From contig JAJOZX010000485.1 of assembly GCA_023014485.1 (NCBI GenBank), forward strand, positions 1,298,501 through 1,362,500: DNA of 64,000 nucleotides, read 5' to 3'. Within the stretch, counting starts at the first letter, position 1. Each line of letters starts with the position of its first letter. The notes below the pieces were generated by a model, which saw only the letters and a list, made by a program, of their open reading frames with translations, had not been told where the DNA came from and searched no databases. Source of the stretch: Bathynomus jamesi (lineage: Eukaryota; Arthropoda; Malacostraca; Isopoda; Cirolanidae). Positions 32,451 through 41,749 of the stretch are shown piece after piece. Made by a program: the position numbers and the translations under genes.

Positions 32451-32494
32451 ACATGATGAAATTGGAAACGTTTGGGTTGCACCAAACCCCCCAA
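30899..32494 (-). pseudogene. CR1-like reverse transcriptase
   Basis: A 531-codon open frame with all RT blocks: KAPGPDAFYPRHLK, NYRPISLTSI, QHGFRRHRSCLTTL, DFIKAFDTVPH, SGVPQGSVLGPLL, SKFADDTKIGG and the C-terminal RVQRRATKL. It has no start of its own. The first 14 codons come from flanking arm sequence, and the last 20 are frameshifted (the left copy keeps NTRNNGFKLRGRRF). It is the best preserved long frame in the window, but it is headless and so not an active element. Confidence 0.88.
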
Positions 32495-32499
32495 AAGTA

Positions 32500-33006
32500 A
32501 AATTCTGTGACAACGTTCTAACTTACCCCGTTGCTGATTGCTGTAGAAGGGGACAATGGGAAGAGTGCGCTCGGGACAGATTAAGATTTCAGAGACGAAT
32601 TGAGGAAACTGAATCTATTTTAAAACCGGTATTAATTCGTGAACATAGGCTAAAAGTATTTAATAGAATGCACTCTTTAAAGTATTAGGTTACTGTTGTT
32701 TGTGATCACCAAATCTATGCATTTGTTTTTTCTTGTGTTTTCTGTTATTTCTTGTGTTAACATAATTTCAATTGTTAACTCATTTATCACACGTATTTGT
32801 AAATATATATATACACCTTGAATATAATCTTTGATGTGTCTATTGTTAACTTATTTATTACACGTGTTTGTAAATATATATGTCTTGAATATAATCTTTG
32901 ATGTGTCTATTGTTAACTTATTTATTACACGTATTTGTAAATATATATAACTTGAATATTTCGTTTATTAAATAAATCATGTTTCAATTAGCGTTTCACT
33001 TTCTCC

Positions 33007-33037
<31 letters not shown>

Positions 33038-33172
33038 ACAGGTGAAAGTTCTAAGCTCCGCCTACTGGTAGACCAGCAACGTGAGTCATGCTACTACCGT
33101 GGCTTCCCTGCGCGGTCAGTTGATTGCAGTAAGCCCTTGAGCTCAGACGTGTATTCGCCCGCGTAGAAGAAA
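32500..33172 (+). promoter_or_regulatory. leader block and tandem units before accessory gene A (right arm)
   Basis: Mirror of 24555-25240. Units with TAACTTATTTATTACACGT (about 32780-32960) and a (GT)n tract (33012-33040) are followed by the leader: GTGAGTCATGCTACTACCG, TCAGTTGATTGCAG, ACGTGTATTCGCC and CGTAGAAGAAA directly before the ATG at 33173. No TATA is evident. Confidence 0.5.
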
Positions 33173-33763
33173 ATGGCTACCTTTAATATTGCTTGTTCAA
33201 TGTTTATGAAATGGTATTCAGCAAAGTGTCAAGATGTGGTGGATACCGAAAAACTTCCTATTCCCCTCTCCTTTGCCTCTTTTAAAACCACATTGGATCG
33301 TGCGAAGGAGCAAGATGTACAAATATTCTATGGTTATTCTGGTGAGAGCGTTGTAGGCTTTCGTTGCACAGACGATGTATTGAAGTATGCTGTAGAGCTA
33401 AGTTTTATAAAGTTTCACATATACGGTGAAGTAAAAGAAACAACGCGTGCAGAAGAGAAGCAGCAGATATGGATAGTGAGTCTTGTGGATGAGTGGTGTG
33501 ACAAGCGGTATTATATCATGTTACACCATACCGAGAACTCGTACACTTCGGTTGAAAATGTAAATGTCGTCATCATGGACAATCTTAAGTATTTTTATCA
33601 CTATATTAATGTATATCATGATGAGGTTCGTAGTGAGGTTGTGGCTAGTGCCCTGCGTGAGTTTTTAGCAGACTTTAGAGACGAGTATCATCTGTTAAAT
33701 AAAAAGGAAAAATATGGTCATATGTTTCTCTTAAGTAGTGCACCGGAGTGTGAAGACGTTTAG
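33173..33763 (+). CDS. Polinton accessory gene A (intact right-arm copy)
   Basis: A 196-codon frame from a well-placed ATG after the shared leader, ending at TAG. It starts MATFNIACSMFMKWYSAKC and contains YGYSGESVVGFRCTDDVLKY, WCDKRYYIMLHH and VVIMDNLKYFYHYINVY. It is acidic to neutral, with no membrane segment or signal peptide. Diverged homologues are at 45353-45920 in the neighbouring Polinton and in the left arm. I recognise no known family. Conservation between elements while unrelated sequence has decayed argues for a real accessory protein of this Polinton lineage. Confidence 0.7.
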   Translation: MATFNIACSMFMKWYSAKCQDVVDTEKLPIPLSFASFKTTLDRAKEQDVQIFYGYSGESVVGFRCTDDVLKYAVELSFIKFHIYGEVKETTRAEEKQQIWIVSLVDEWCDKRYYIMLHHTENSYTSVENVNVVIMDNLKYFYHYINVYHDEVRSEVVASALREFLADFRDEYHLLNKKEKYGHMFLLSSAPECEDV

Positions 33764-33804
33764 TTTGTGGAAATGGTGAGTGGTAAAACAATAAAACCGT
33801 TATA

Positions 33805-33995
33805 AAATGTTCCTAGTTCATGAAATTTACCCTGACGGGAACTGTCTGGTGCGTATTCAGGAAGTGTTAAAACATTAAAACCGAAATTTATATAACGAGC
33901 AGTTGTCGTAATGATTTAGAAGATTATTTCAATTACCGCTATGTGAAGATGAGTTCACGATTGAAAAGCTCGGGTCGGTAGAAATAAACCCTCGA
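33805..33995 (+). pseudogene. short accessory frame between genes A and B
   Basis: A short frame starts MFLVHEIYPDGNCLVRI and stops after 23 codons. A longer relative (MCLVCENYSEGKCLVRI...) is at 45331-45035 on minus. The shared CLVRI block in the same position, between genes A and B, suggests a third small accessory gene that is truncated here. The following 33880-33995 holds shifted-frame remnants of the gene B N-terminus. Confidence 0.4.
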
Positions 33996-34286
33996 TTGGA
34001 AAAGCGTGTTTATAAACTTGTGTTTAATAATGTGGCTAACGATGAACTCTTTGTGCGTGCTTTTGATTGTATTCTAGACGTAATTAAAGATAACTTACCA
34101 ACCGGTTGTAAAGTGGGAACAAAAAGAGTACTGAACGATATGAAGGCCCTTCATATCGAGTACAGGTTTCCCTACCCTTTAAGCAGTGAAATATTATTAA
34201 ACCGCGTATACTGCGTAAAGCAGAGCAATAATGATGTAATTGTAGACTCGGATAAGTGCGAGTTTAGTATTTTGAAAAAAAAGTGA
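33996..34286 (+). CDS. Polinton accessory gene B (right arm copy)
   Basis: A 96-codon frame opening on TTG and homologous to 23774-23484 and 44200-43907. The true start is probably upstream, as conserved residues (FTIEK...NPRLEK) precede it. The last residues (SILKKK) follow a short beta-like C-terminus. It is an unknown family, found third in line after gene A. Poly(A)-like AT-rich sequence and a (GT)n tract follow. Confidence 0.5.
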   Translation: MEKRVYKLVFNNVANDELFVRAFDCILDVIKDNLPTGCKVGTKRVLNDMKALHIEYRFPYPLSSEILLNRVYCVKQSNNDVIVDSDKCEFSILKKK

Positions 34287-34299
34287 AATATATTTATAT

Positions 34300-34308
34300 A
34301 TTTAACAT

Positions 34309-34355
<47 letters not shown>

Positions 34356-34800
34356 ACATTTCTGCTATATTGATGGCTATATTATTTCTTATGTTGCGCG
34401 GTAGAAGATAAAGTGTATTTATTTATATATTTAGTTGTGTGTATATATTTCTGCTATGTTGATGGTTATATTATTTCTTAGTTTTGTTTTTTGATCAATC
34501 CAATGTATATTTATTTTCTATATATCTCCATAATTGTGTGTATGTATATATATATATATATATTTCTCCTGTACTGTTATATTGACGGATATATTTTTTG
34601 ATTATATGCATATTCCTCGTTCATATTTCTTAAACTATTATTATTTTTAATTGATCATTCAAATGTATATTTATTTTCTATATATTTATAATAAACAGAA
34701 TGATGCAATGTTGTTTTATTTAATTCCTTAGGTTGTAAAGAATTATACCAAATGGCATGTTACGCCTTCTAAACCTACTAGCGGAATTCTGAGCCAACTT
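34300..34800. other. right-arm non-coding sequence with microsatellites
   Basis: Contains (GT)n at 34311-34352, (TA)n at 34548-34562 and ATTTATATATTTAGTTGTGT-type repeats. The empty site for the left-arm transposon is at about 34640-34670. Confidence 0.6.
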
Positions 34801-34804
34801 TTAA

Positions 34805-35120
34805 GAATTAATTAAATAAACGGTACAATCTGGCAACTTAATAATGTATACCTGAACAATTAAAATGGTATCTGGCAATTCTCCATAATAATGTATACCT
34901 GAACAATTAAAATAAAAAGTGGTATCTGACAACTCTCCATAATAATGTATATCTGAACAATTAAAATAAAAAGTGGTGTCTGACAACTCAACCTGAACAA
35001 GCCATTTACGCCTAAAAAAGTGACTCCTGCTACTACCTGGGGATATCTCTACGCCTGCGTACTCAGTTGAGCGGTGCAAGCCGTGGATTTCAGATGTGTA
35101 TTCTCTAGCGTAGAAGAAAA
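34805..35120 (+). promoter_or_regulatory. subrepeats and leader block (right arm)
   Basis: Three to four units of AACTCTCCATAATAATGTATA/CCTGAACAATTAAAAT are followed by GTGACTCCTGCTACTACC, CTCAGTTGAGCGGTGCAAGC and AGCGTAGAAGAAAA ending at 35118. This is the same leader as before gene A at 33173. Confidence 0.5.
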
Positions 35121-35579
35121 ATAGTGTCGGACACAATGTGGAAGGTGTACACTGCGTACACGAGATAATTGTACGCATGGTGTGAATGAACTCTGAAGCT
35201 GTTCTTTTTCATTACACTTTTTGCATCTTCTTGCAACAATTTTAGAAAGAGCTTCTGTGTTGTCGGACACAATGTGGAAGGTGTACACTGCGTACACGAG
35301 ATAAGTGTACGCATGGTGTGATTGAACTCTGAAGCTGTTCTTTGTCATTACACTTTTGCATCTTGCAACAAAATTGTAATGAGTTTCTGTGTTGTCGGAC
35401 ACAATGAGGGAGGTGTACATGATGGAGATACAAGGACAAGAAGTACCTCAGTAAGTATTGCAATCCGTACCGAGGATGTATCAGTGGTTACGGTTCCATG
35501 GAAAAAATTCCTACATCGCAAGGTTCGTCTTATCCATTTTCTTGAACTGATCCACAGAGCAGATGTTCACATCTTCTGA
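35100..35579 (+). CDS. conserved arm ORF with tandem repeat (right copy)
   Basis: The tandem repeat (35100-35420) leads into an 85-codon frame at 35322-35579 that matches 16546-16292. The first usable codon is TTG, not ATG. The sense strand is outward. Motifs are SFCVVGHN, GVHDGD, VPWKKFLHRK and HRADVHIF. Function is unknown and coding status uncertain. Confidence 0.35.
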
Positions 35580-36436
35580 AGGCCGCATGTCCCACGCGCC
35601 ACAGATCTTATAGACAATGTAGGTGCTGTGTATGAGCTTGAATTATCTCGATGAAATTATGATGTGAAGTAGTGAGCAATCATTCCCTGACGAGATGTAT
35701 TTCTGAACACAAAAAGCCTTGGAATAATTATTTTCATTTTATACAATATATCTTTGGGTAAGTTCGTAAAATATCTGTTCAAAACCGGTAACACTGTACT
35801 TCTTTTGTTGAAGCCTGTCAAAAACGTATAGCTAATTAAAAATGTATGCGTTAATTCATCGATATATATATATAAGAATAAACCGTTTGAAAAGGAAATG
35901 ATTATAAAATTGTATTTGATGTTGTAGCTAACGAAAGCTTCTTTGTGTATTTTTTAAGCATGATCGTATTTGCGGAGGAATCCGCGAATCATTGGTTGGC
36001 AGATAAATGGATACCCTAAGTATTTAAAAGTTTGTGCATATAACATTTTGCACCCATATTATTACTACATAGAAAAATCTACATTGTTTTTGTGCATATC
36101 ACATTTTGCAGCCACACTATTCCCGGATCAATAATCACTAATGTAATCGAGAGAAGCAAATTATTTGGCAACCATACTAAACACAGCTTTCCCAAGATTC
36201 CTGACTTGTGGATTTTTACTTCTCGCATAGATGTGTGAATAAATAACCACCCCGCCAGTGCTGAAGCTTAGTTCGGATTCCACGTTAAACTGTAGGTCTA
36301 CGGCTGAGTGAAAAGCTTAACCATTGTTACAATTCGGCGAGGAATTAGTTATTATTATTATTATTACTAAAGAGAAAAATCTACATTGTTTTTGTGCATA
36401 TCACATTTTGCAGCCACACTATTCCCGGATCAATAA

Positions 36437-38872
36437 CACCGGTCTGCATGAAAATCGATTTCTTTATTTTGAGTTGTGATTCTGAAGCAGTTCGCTGCCC
36501 TGAATTCAAAAATGCTACCAGTCTTTTTCTATCACCCACAGTTTTAAAGTTATTAGCAAAACAATTTTGGGGCGTTTTGTAATTATTTACCTTTTTTATC
36601 TTTAATTAATTTCGTTTTTTCATATTTTTCAGATAGATAATTCTAACATTACGTCTTTAAAATTTTAATAATGGCTTCTAGACGATGTACCCATAGTCCA
36701 GACATATTTTGTTATATTTGTGGTCGGTATGTTGTTGTAAAACAAAGGACAAATGTAACGACCTTCATTAAGAGAGCTTATGATGCTTATTTTGGAATTA
36801 AATTAGGAGATCAAGACAAAAGTTGGGCTCCACACAAGGTTTGCCTTACGTGTGTTGCGGCACTAAGGAATTGGAGCAAAGGTAAAAAGAAAAGTTCGCC
36901 ATTTGGGATCCCTATGGTATGGCGCGAGCCTAGAAACATACCGACGACTGCTACTTCTGTTCTTGCAATGTTAAAGGTTATAATGCAAAGAATAAAGAGA
37001 GCTTTCAATACCCAAGTCTTCCATCTGCAATAAGGCCGGTACCCCATGGTCCAGAAGTTCCTATTCCCCGCCCACCCGAGAGTCTGGATCAATACAATTC
37101 AGATTCTGATTCAGCTCCAAATCCAGACAATGATGATGTTTATGAATAGCCAACAGCTGACCGAGATCCTCCTAAACCATTAACCCAAGCCGAACTAAAT
37201 GACTTAGTCAGGGATTTGAATCTGCTTAAGGACTCTGCAGAACTTTTTGGGTCTAGATTGCAGGAGAACAATTTATTGGCATCCGACACACTTCGCTTGG
37301 TACAGAAATCGTGAGAAAGACTTCGTGCCTTTTTTCGAAGAAGATGGTCCCTTGGTATTTTGCAAGGACATCACAGGATTAGTGTGCAAGCTAGGCATCG
37401 AATACCAAACCAGTGACTGGAGGTTGTTTATAGATTCCTCTAAAACCAGTCTGAAAGGAGTGTTACTGCACAACGGTAACAAATATGCATCAATCCCAGT
37501 GGCCCATTCTACTCATTTAAAAGAGACCTATGATAACATGAAACTGCTTCTGGAAAAAATTCAGTATCAAAATCACAGATGGATATTGTGTGGGGATCTC
37601 AAAGTCCTTTGCATGTTACTTGGGCAGCAATCAGGATACACTAAGATGCCATGTTTCATCTGCGAATGGGATAGTCGAGCACGTGACCAGCACTGGAAGA
37701 GGAAAACTTGGCCTCCTAGAGAGAATCTTACCCCAGGATCAAAGAACATTTTACATTTTACCACCCTTGCACATTAAGTTAGGCTTGATGAAGCAGTATA
37801 TCAAAGCATTGAATACAGAAGGTGAGTGTTTCAAGTACATTTGTTCAAAATATCCAAAGATTAGCTGCGAGAAAATAAAGGAAGGTGTTTTTATAGGTCC
37901 TCAGATTAGAAAGTTATTGACAGACGATCATTTCCTGAACACAATGACCAATAAAGAAAAAGAAGCATGGCTTGGTTTCAAAGATGTTGTTGAAAACTTC
38001 TTGGGAAACTACAAAAGCCAAAATTATGAAAGACTGGTGGAAAATATGCATAAAAAGTTTTGCGCCTTAGGCTGCAACATGAGCCTGAAAGTTCACTTCT
38101 TATTTTCGCATCTTGACCATTGTCCCGAAAATCTCGGAGATGTCAGTGAGGAGCAAGGGGAACGATTTCACCAGGACATCAAAACTATGGAAAGAAGATA
38201 TCAAGGAAGATGGCATACAAATATGATGGCGGATTACTGTTGGTGTCTGCAACGAGATCAGCCTAACGCACAGCATAAGAAAACATCAAAGAAGCACCGG
38301 TTTAGTCGTCATTAGTCGGATCTACCTTCGTAGTCTTAAGTCTTTGGAATAAGTCCTGAAATGTTTGCAAGTAAAGAAGGTAAATATATTTTGTTTCTTT
38401 GTTATTTTTTTATTCTTTCATAAACAAGCAATATGCTTGTCCAAGAACTAGGGGCTATTTAATTCTGCTTTAATTAGGTTTTACTCTATCACCTAAAGAT
38501 TTCGTGCTACAAGGGGTGTTGTAATACCTCATCTGTCCCCAAATGTTAACCATCCATTGATGGGAGGGGAGAGAGTATTTTGCTGGGAACAGGACTGGTT
38601 GTTATATATATTTACCCTACATTATTATGTAAGCGTTACTGTAGTCTATAACAACAAAATTTATGGTTTAGCATGTGCAATCCAATGTTGGTCTCGATAA
38701 GATGGTTTTCATTTGGGGATAAATGGGTGATTTATGACACACCCTGTAGTAAGAAAACCATACGTGATAGGGAAAAACTAACTATATTTTTTAGATCAGC
38801 GCACTCAAATTATATAGAATCACCAACTAGTTTGTAAAAGTCGATCGACAAGTTTTCAAATGTGTACTGGTG
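36437..38872 (+). mobile_element. CACTG-type DNA transposon, right arm (CACCGG...CTGGTG ends)
   Basis: The termini CACCGGTCTGCATG and ...GTACTGGTG are flanked by TAA (36434-36436 and 38873-38875). Both left-arm mirror sites (about 15421 and 15722) show the uninterrupted sequence with a single TAA. The TIR similarity is short. It encodes a full-length but broken relative of the protein in the 17178-23357 element, without introns interrupting the central region. The last 150 bp resemble the short element at 41750-42344. Confidence 0.85.
36671..38315 (+). pseudogene. putative DDE transposase, right-arm copy
   Basis: ATG at 36671 begins MASRRCTHSPDIFCYICGR, with a CYxCG zinc-finger-like N-terminus and FGIKLGDQDKSWAPHKVC. 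The linker continues in a shifted frame (YPSLPSAIRPVPHGPEVPIP) with one TAG (about 37147). The core (37247-37777) has RLFIDSSKTSLKG (first Asp), WILCGDLKV (second Asp) and GYTKMPCFICEWDSR, the C2 insertion. After another frameshift, 37590-38315 carries LPPLHIKLGLMKQYIKALN and NLGDVSEEQGERFHQ (likely Glu). The layout parallels CMC/EnSpm-type DDE enzymes. The superfamily is inferred, not established. At least three frameshifts. Confidence 0.7.
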
Positions 38873-38995
38873 TAATCACTAAAGTAATCGAGAGGATTTT
38901 ATAATAAACGAAATTGTAAATATATCCATTCCTTTATTTATTTAAAAAAAGAAAGAAAAGAATGAACAAAACTCTGTGTGTGTATATATATATAT

Positions 38996-39027
<32 letters not shown>

Positions 39028-39371
39028 ATATAATATACACACACACGAGATAGGTGTACGGCTGGTGTGAATGAATTCTGTATTTTAAATGAGTCTATAG
39101 TTTCATTGGTACGTTTTATTTCCCACTAACTGTGTACACGAGATAAGTGTACGCATGGTGTAAATGAACTCTGAAGCTGTATATTACATACAAGGACAAG
39201 AACTACCACAATAAGTAATGCATTCCGTGCAATTTCTGCCACCCCGTGCTGCAGTTTAGTTCGGTTTCCACGTTAAACTGTGGGTCTAAGGTGAAGTGAA
39301 AAGCTTAACCATTGTTACAATTCGGCGAAAAAGAGTTAGCTATCATTATTACAATTGTAATTTGTACCACC

Positions 39372-39402
<31 letters not shown>

Positions 39403-39536
39403 GTGTGTGTGTGTGTGTTAATTTTTTTAAAATGTATAATAATAATAAGAATAATAATAATATATCTTTCCAATTCAATAACAGAGATGATATCTATGAA
39501 TATGACACCATACATGTGTAAACAAAAATAACTAAG
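38873..39536. other. right-arm non-coding sequence
   Basis: Contains (TA)n at 38988-39034, a partial tandem-repeat unit (39040-39180), a SINE-tail fragment (39237-39330; ACGTTAAACTGTGGGTCTAA) and (TA)n/(GT)n at 39374-39418. Mirror of about 14820-15420. Confidence 0.5.
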
Positions 39537-39758
39537 TTGATAAAATATAAAACATTTTTTATTTACAAGACAAACGCATGGAGAGCTAGAAGAGGTGGAA
39601 TCGAGTCTTTGAGAGATAAAAAGTTCAACCCAAATTCCTTCTCGCCAGTTTGCGGTTTTAAAAGGCCTCGGGCTGGACCTTTTAGCTGGATCTCTTGCTT
39701 ACCTGCCTCCTCTCGCTGTCGTCTGAACACAATTTTAAAACATTATTCTAAGAGTTAA
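39537..39758 (+). CDS. conserved arm ORF of unknown function (right copy)
   Basis: 73 codons, one residue different from 14818-14597. The same caution applies: the arms are so similar that an open frame may persist by chance. Confidence 0.25.
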   Translation: MIKYKTFFIYKTNAWRARRGGIESLRDKKFNPNSFSPVCGFKRPRAGPFSWISCLPASSRCRLNTILKHYSKS

Positions 39759-39936
39759 TATCTGGATTCGTTTTAATAACTGAAAGAAAGTAAATAAAAC
39801 GGCGTTTAAATAATGAGTTTCTTATATTGTTAATATTGGTTTTAATAATTGATTCTCTTAAAACGAGAAAATTCATTTGCCTTAAATTAATATACTTTTG
39901 GCATTTTTCTGATTTTCATTCACATAATATATACAG

Positions 39937-39982
<46 letters not shown>

Positions 39983-40424
39983 GATTTGAGAATGTTAATG
40001 GGACGATTTCTTTTGCTAAGCCAATTGTTTAGTGATTTTTTTAATGTCAACATTGTTTTAATTCACTTTAAGGTGAAAATCCGTTTATATATATATATAT
40101 ATAAGGAATGACAAAATTAAATAGACACAGTTAATATGATTCTTTCTATCTATATATATATATATATATATAAGGTAAGGAGAAATTTGTTCAATTGTGT
40201 GTGTGTGTGTATTTCGTCTGAACTATTATTTTGATGATTATACGTATATTATTTTTGTGCAGTAGAGGGCAAATTCTATTTATTTAATTAATAAACATTT
40301 TCTTTTTGTCAATTTCGATTTCAAGACAAAGTCTGTATGCTTTGGTAACGAATTAAAGTAAATGGTGGTATCTAGCAACTCATCCTAATAATGTATACCT
40401 GTACAATTAAAATAAAAAATGGTA

Positions 40425-41080
40425 TCTGGCAACTCAACCATCATCTATATAAGACCCACTTGGCTTCGGAGCTGGTAGTTTGATGCGAACTTCGGCCGAA
40501 TAAAGATCTCTCTCCTTCCCTTCTTAGGTTAAGACTTAGCTTAGTTTCCCTTTGGGGGTTAGGACATCCCACCTTGTCCCCCCAAGGTCCTCCTCCGTCT
40601 ATCCTTTCTCTCTTAGGCTAAGGCAACCCCTTTCGGGGGAAGTCATCCTCCCTTCTCCCCCCAAAGATCCCTTCCCTCTCCCCCCTTCAGGTGTACCCCG
40701 CCCCCCCTTGGCTCCTTCTAAGCCAACTAGCTGATTAGGGGTCTATAAGAGGACGGCGGGTCAGCTGAAGCGTTATTATGCACTTGGCAGGAGCCAGGTG
40801 AATACTTCTCTTCCTTTCTCTCCTTCTCCTGTCTTTCTCTTGGGGGATAACGCCGCCTCCGAGTTTCATGACCCCTTGTTGCACCTGCAGCATCTCCCCC
40901 ACCCCCTTTTCAACATTGAGTTGTTGCATGCCCCACCCCCTTTGCAACATTGAGTTGTTTCATACCCCTTCATTGCATATCCCACCCCTTTTGCAACCCC
41001 CACACCCTTTGCAACATTGATCGTTATTTCTTGCAACATTGCAACATTCCTGCACTCTACCTGTTTGCGGCTATACTACT
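40425..41080 (+). repeat. Polinton-type terminal region, right end of palindrome
   Basis: Reading outward: ATGGTATCTGGCAACTCAAC, TATATAAGACC (40446), AATAAA (40499), a CTTAGGTTAAGACTTAGC stretch, TCTATAAG (40741), TTGGGGGATAACGCCGCC, repeated CCCCTTTGCAAC units and the terminus GCGGCTATACTACT. Two TATA-like blocks and a poly(A) signal give it an LTR-like promoter layout directed outward. Beyond 41080 the sequence is unrelated to that beyond 12735. Confidence 0.7.
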
Positions 41081-41749
41081 GCCACCTGCCCCTTTAGCGC
41101 CACTGAGTCTATAAAAGTGCCAGTCCACTTCAAGTCGTCCTCATTTAACTTTTTCTCGAGTCTTCACTTCACATCCCGCTCCGTTTCCTTTGTCACGTAA
41201 TGCCAATCGATCTCAGGCGGCCGATTTCCTTCAAAATTCCTTTCAAGCATACACGAAGTTCATCATTTCTGTTGAGGCCTGCTACCATTTCAACACCCCC
41301 GGGAGCAACCTCACTTCTGCAAGATTCAATTCACACCATCCTTCCGGTCCCTTTGCCTCACTTAACATTCATCCATTTCAACGCCAGATTTAGGTTTGTG
41401 GGGCCACTGTGCGAGGTCAAGCTATGGGGGCCCTGTGCGAGGTCAAGCTGTGGAAGCCTGTTTGTTGTTTCCTTTTATTTACTTGAACACAAACATCTCA
41501 AAACACAATTTTATTGAAAAAAAGAAATTTATTTACAAAAAGACTGCGTGCTTTTCAGCAAGCAAAGTCACTGATAATGTTAGTAAACTCATTAACCTAA
41601 TTTTATCGACTGACATTACAGTTCATTTTTAATAGTTTAACCAGCGTTATTTACAAGAACACAGACATTTCAAACAACAATTGTATTGAAAAAAAAAAAT
41701 TTATTTACAGAAAGACTGCGTGCTTTTCGGCAAGCAAAGTCACTGATAA
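41081..41749. other. inter-element sequence with about 175-bp direct repeats
   Basis: A TATAAAA box at about 41111 and a 105-codon frame at 41200 lack recognisable homology. From 41490 a unit of about 175 bp (GACTGCGTGCTTTTC, AGCAAAGTCACTGATAA) is repeated. The second copy is interrupted by the element at 41750. Two GTGCGAGGTCAAGCT units occur at 41409 and 41435. Confidence 0.45.

Larger units (their letters stand above)
12735..41080. mobile_element. 28.3-kb palindromic Polinton-derived unit
   Basis: Both outer ends are the Polinton-type terminus in inverted orientation: AGTAGTATAGCCGCAAA at 12735 and the reverse, TTTGCGGCTATACTACT, ending at 41080. Flanking hexamers GTCATC (12729-12734) and GCCACC (41081-41086) match at 4 of 6 bases, compatible with a worn 6-bp Polinton target duplication. 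The arms read inward in the same order: terminal region, conserved short ORF, tandem repeats, accessory genes, CR1-like LINE. They end around an IER5-like gene. PolB, integrase and capsid genes are absent. Where compared, the arms look roughly 98% identical. Differences are mostly whole insertions or deletions. Confidence 0.75.

Noticed and set aside
30899..32494. Active LINE from the 531-codon frame
   Set aside because: It lacks the endonuclease, its start lies in flanking sequence and its end is frameshifted.
33805..33873. OTU-type protease from the PDGNCL string
   Set aside because: The frame stops after 23 codons, and the related Polinton protein at 45331 lacks the DGNC context and any catalytic His region.
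12735..41080. Palindrome as a simple long-read fold-back artefact
   Set aside because: The arms differ by several large, target-site-defined insertions and by opposite deletions in the LINE. An artefactual fold-back would give identical arms.
12735..41080. CRISPR, toxin-antitoxin or other prokaryotic defence systems
   Set aside because: Repeat spacing, introns, SINEs and transposon types are eukaryotic. No regularly spaced unique spacers were found.
41111..41517. TATA box plus 105-codon ORF as a real host gene
   Set aside because: The TATAAAA context resembles the Polinton end promoter, and the product contains a local GTGCGAGGTCAAGCT duplication with no recognisable domain. The evidence is too weak.
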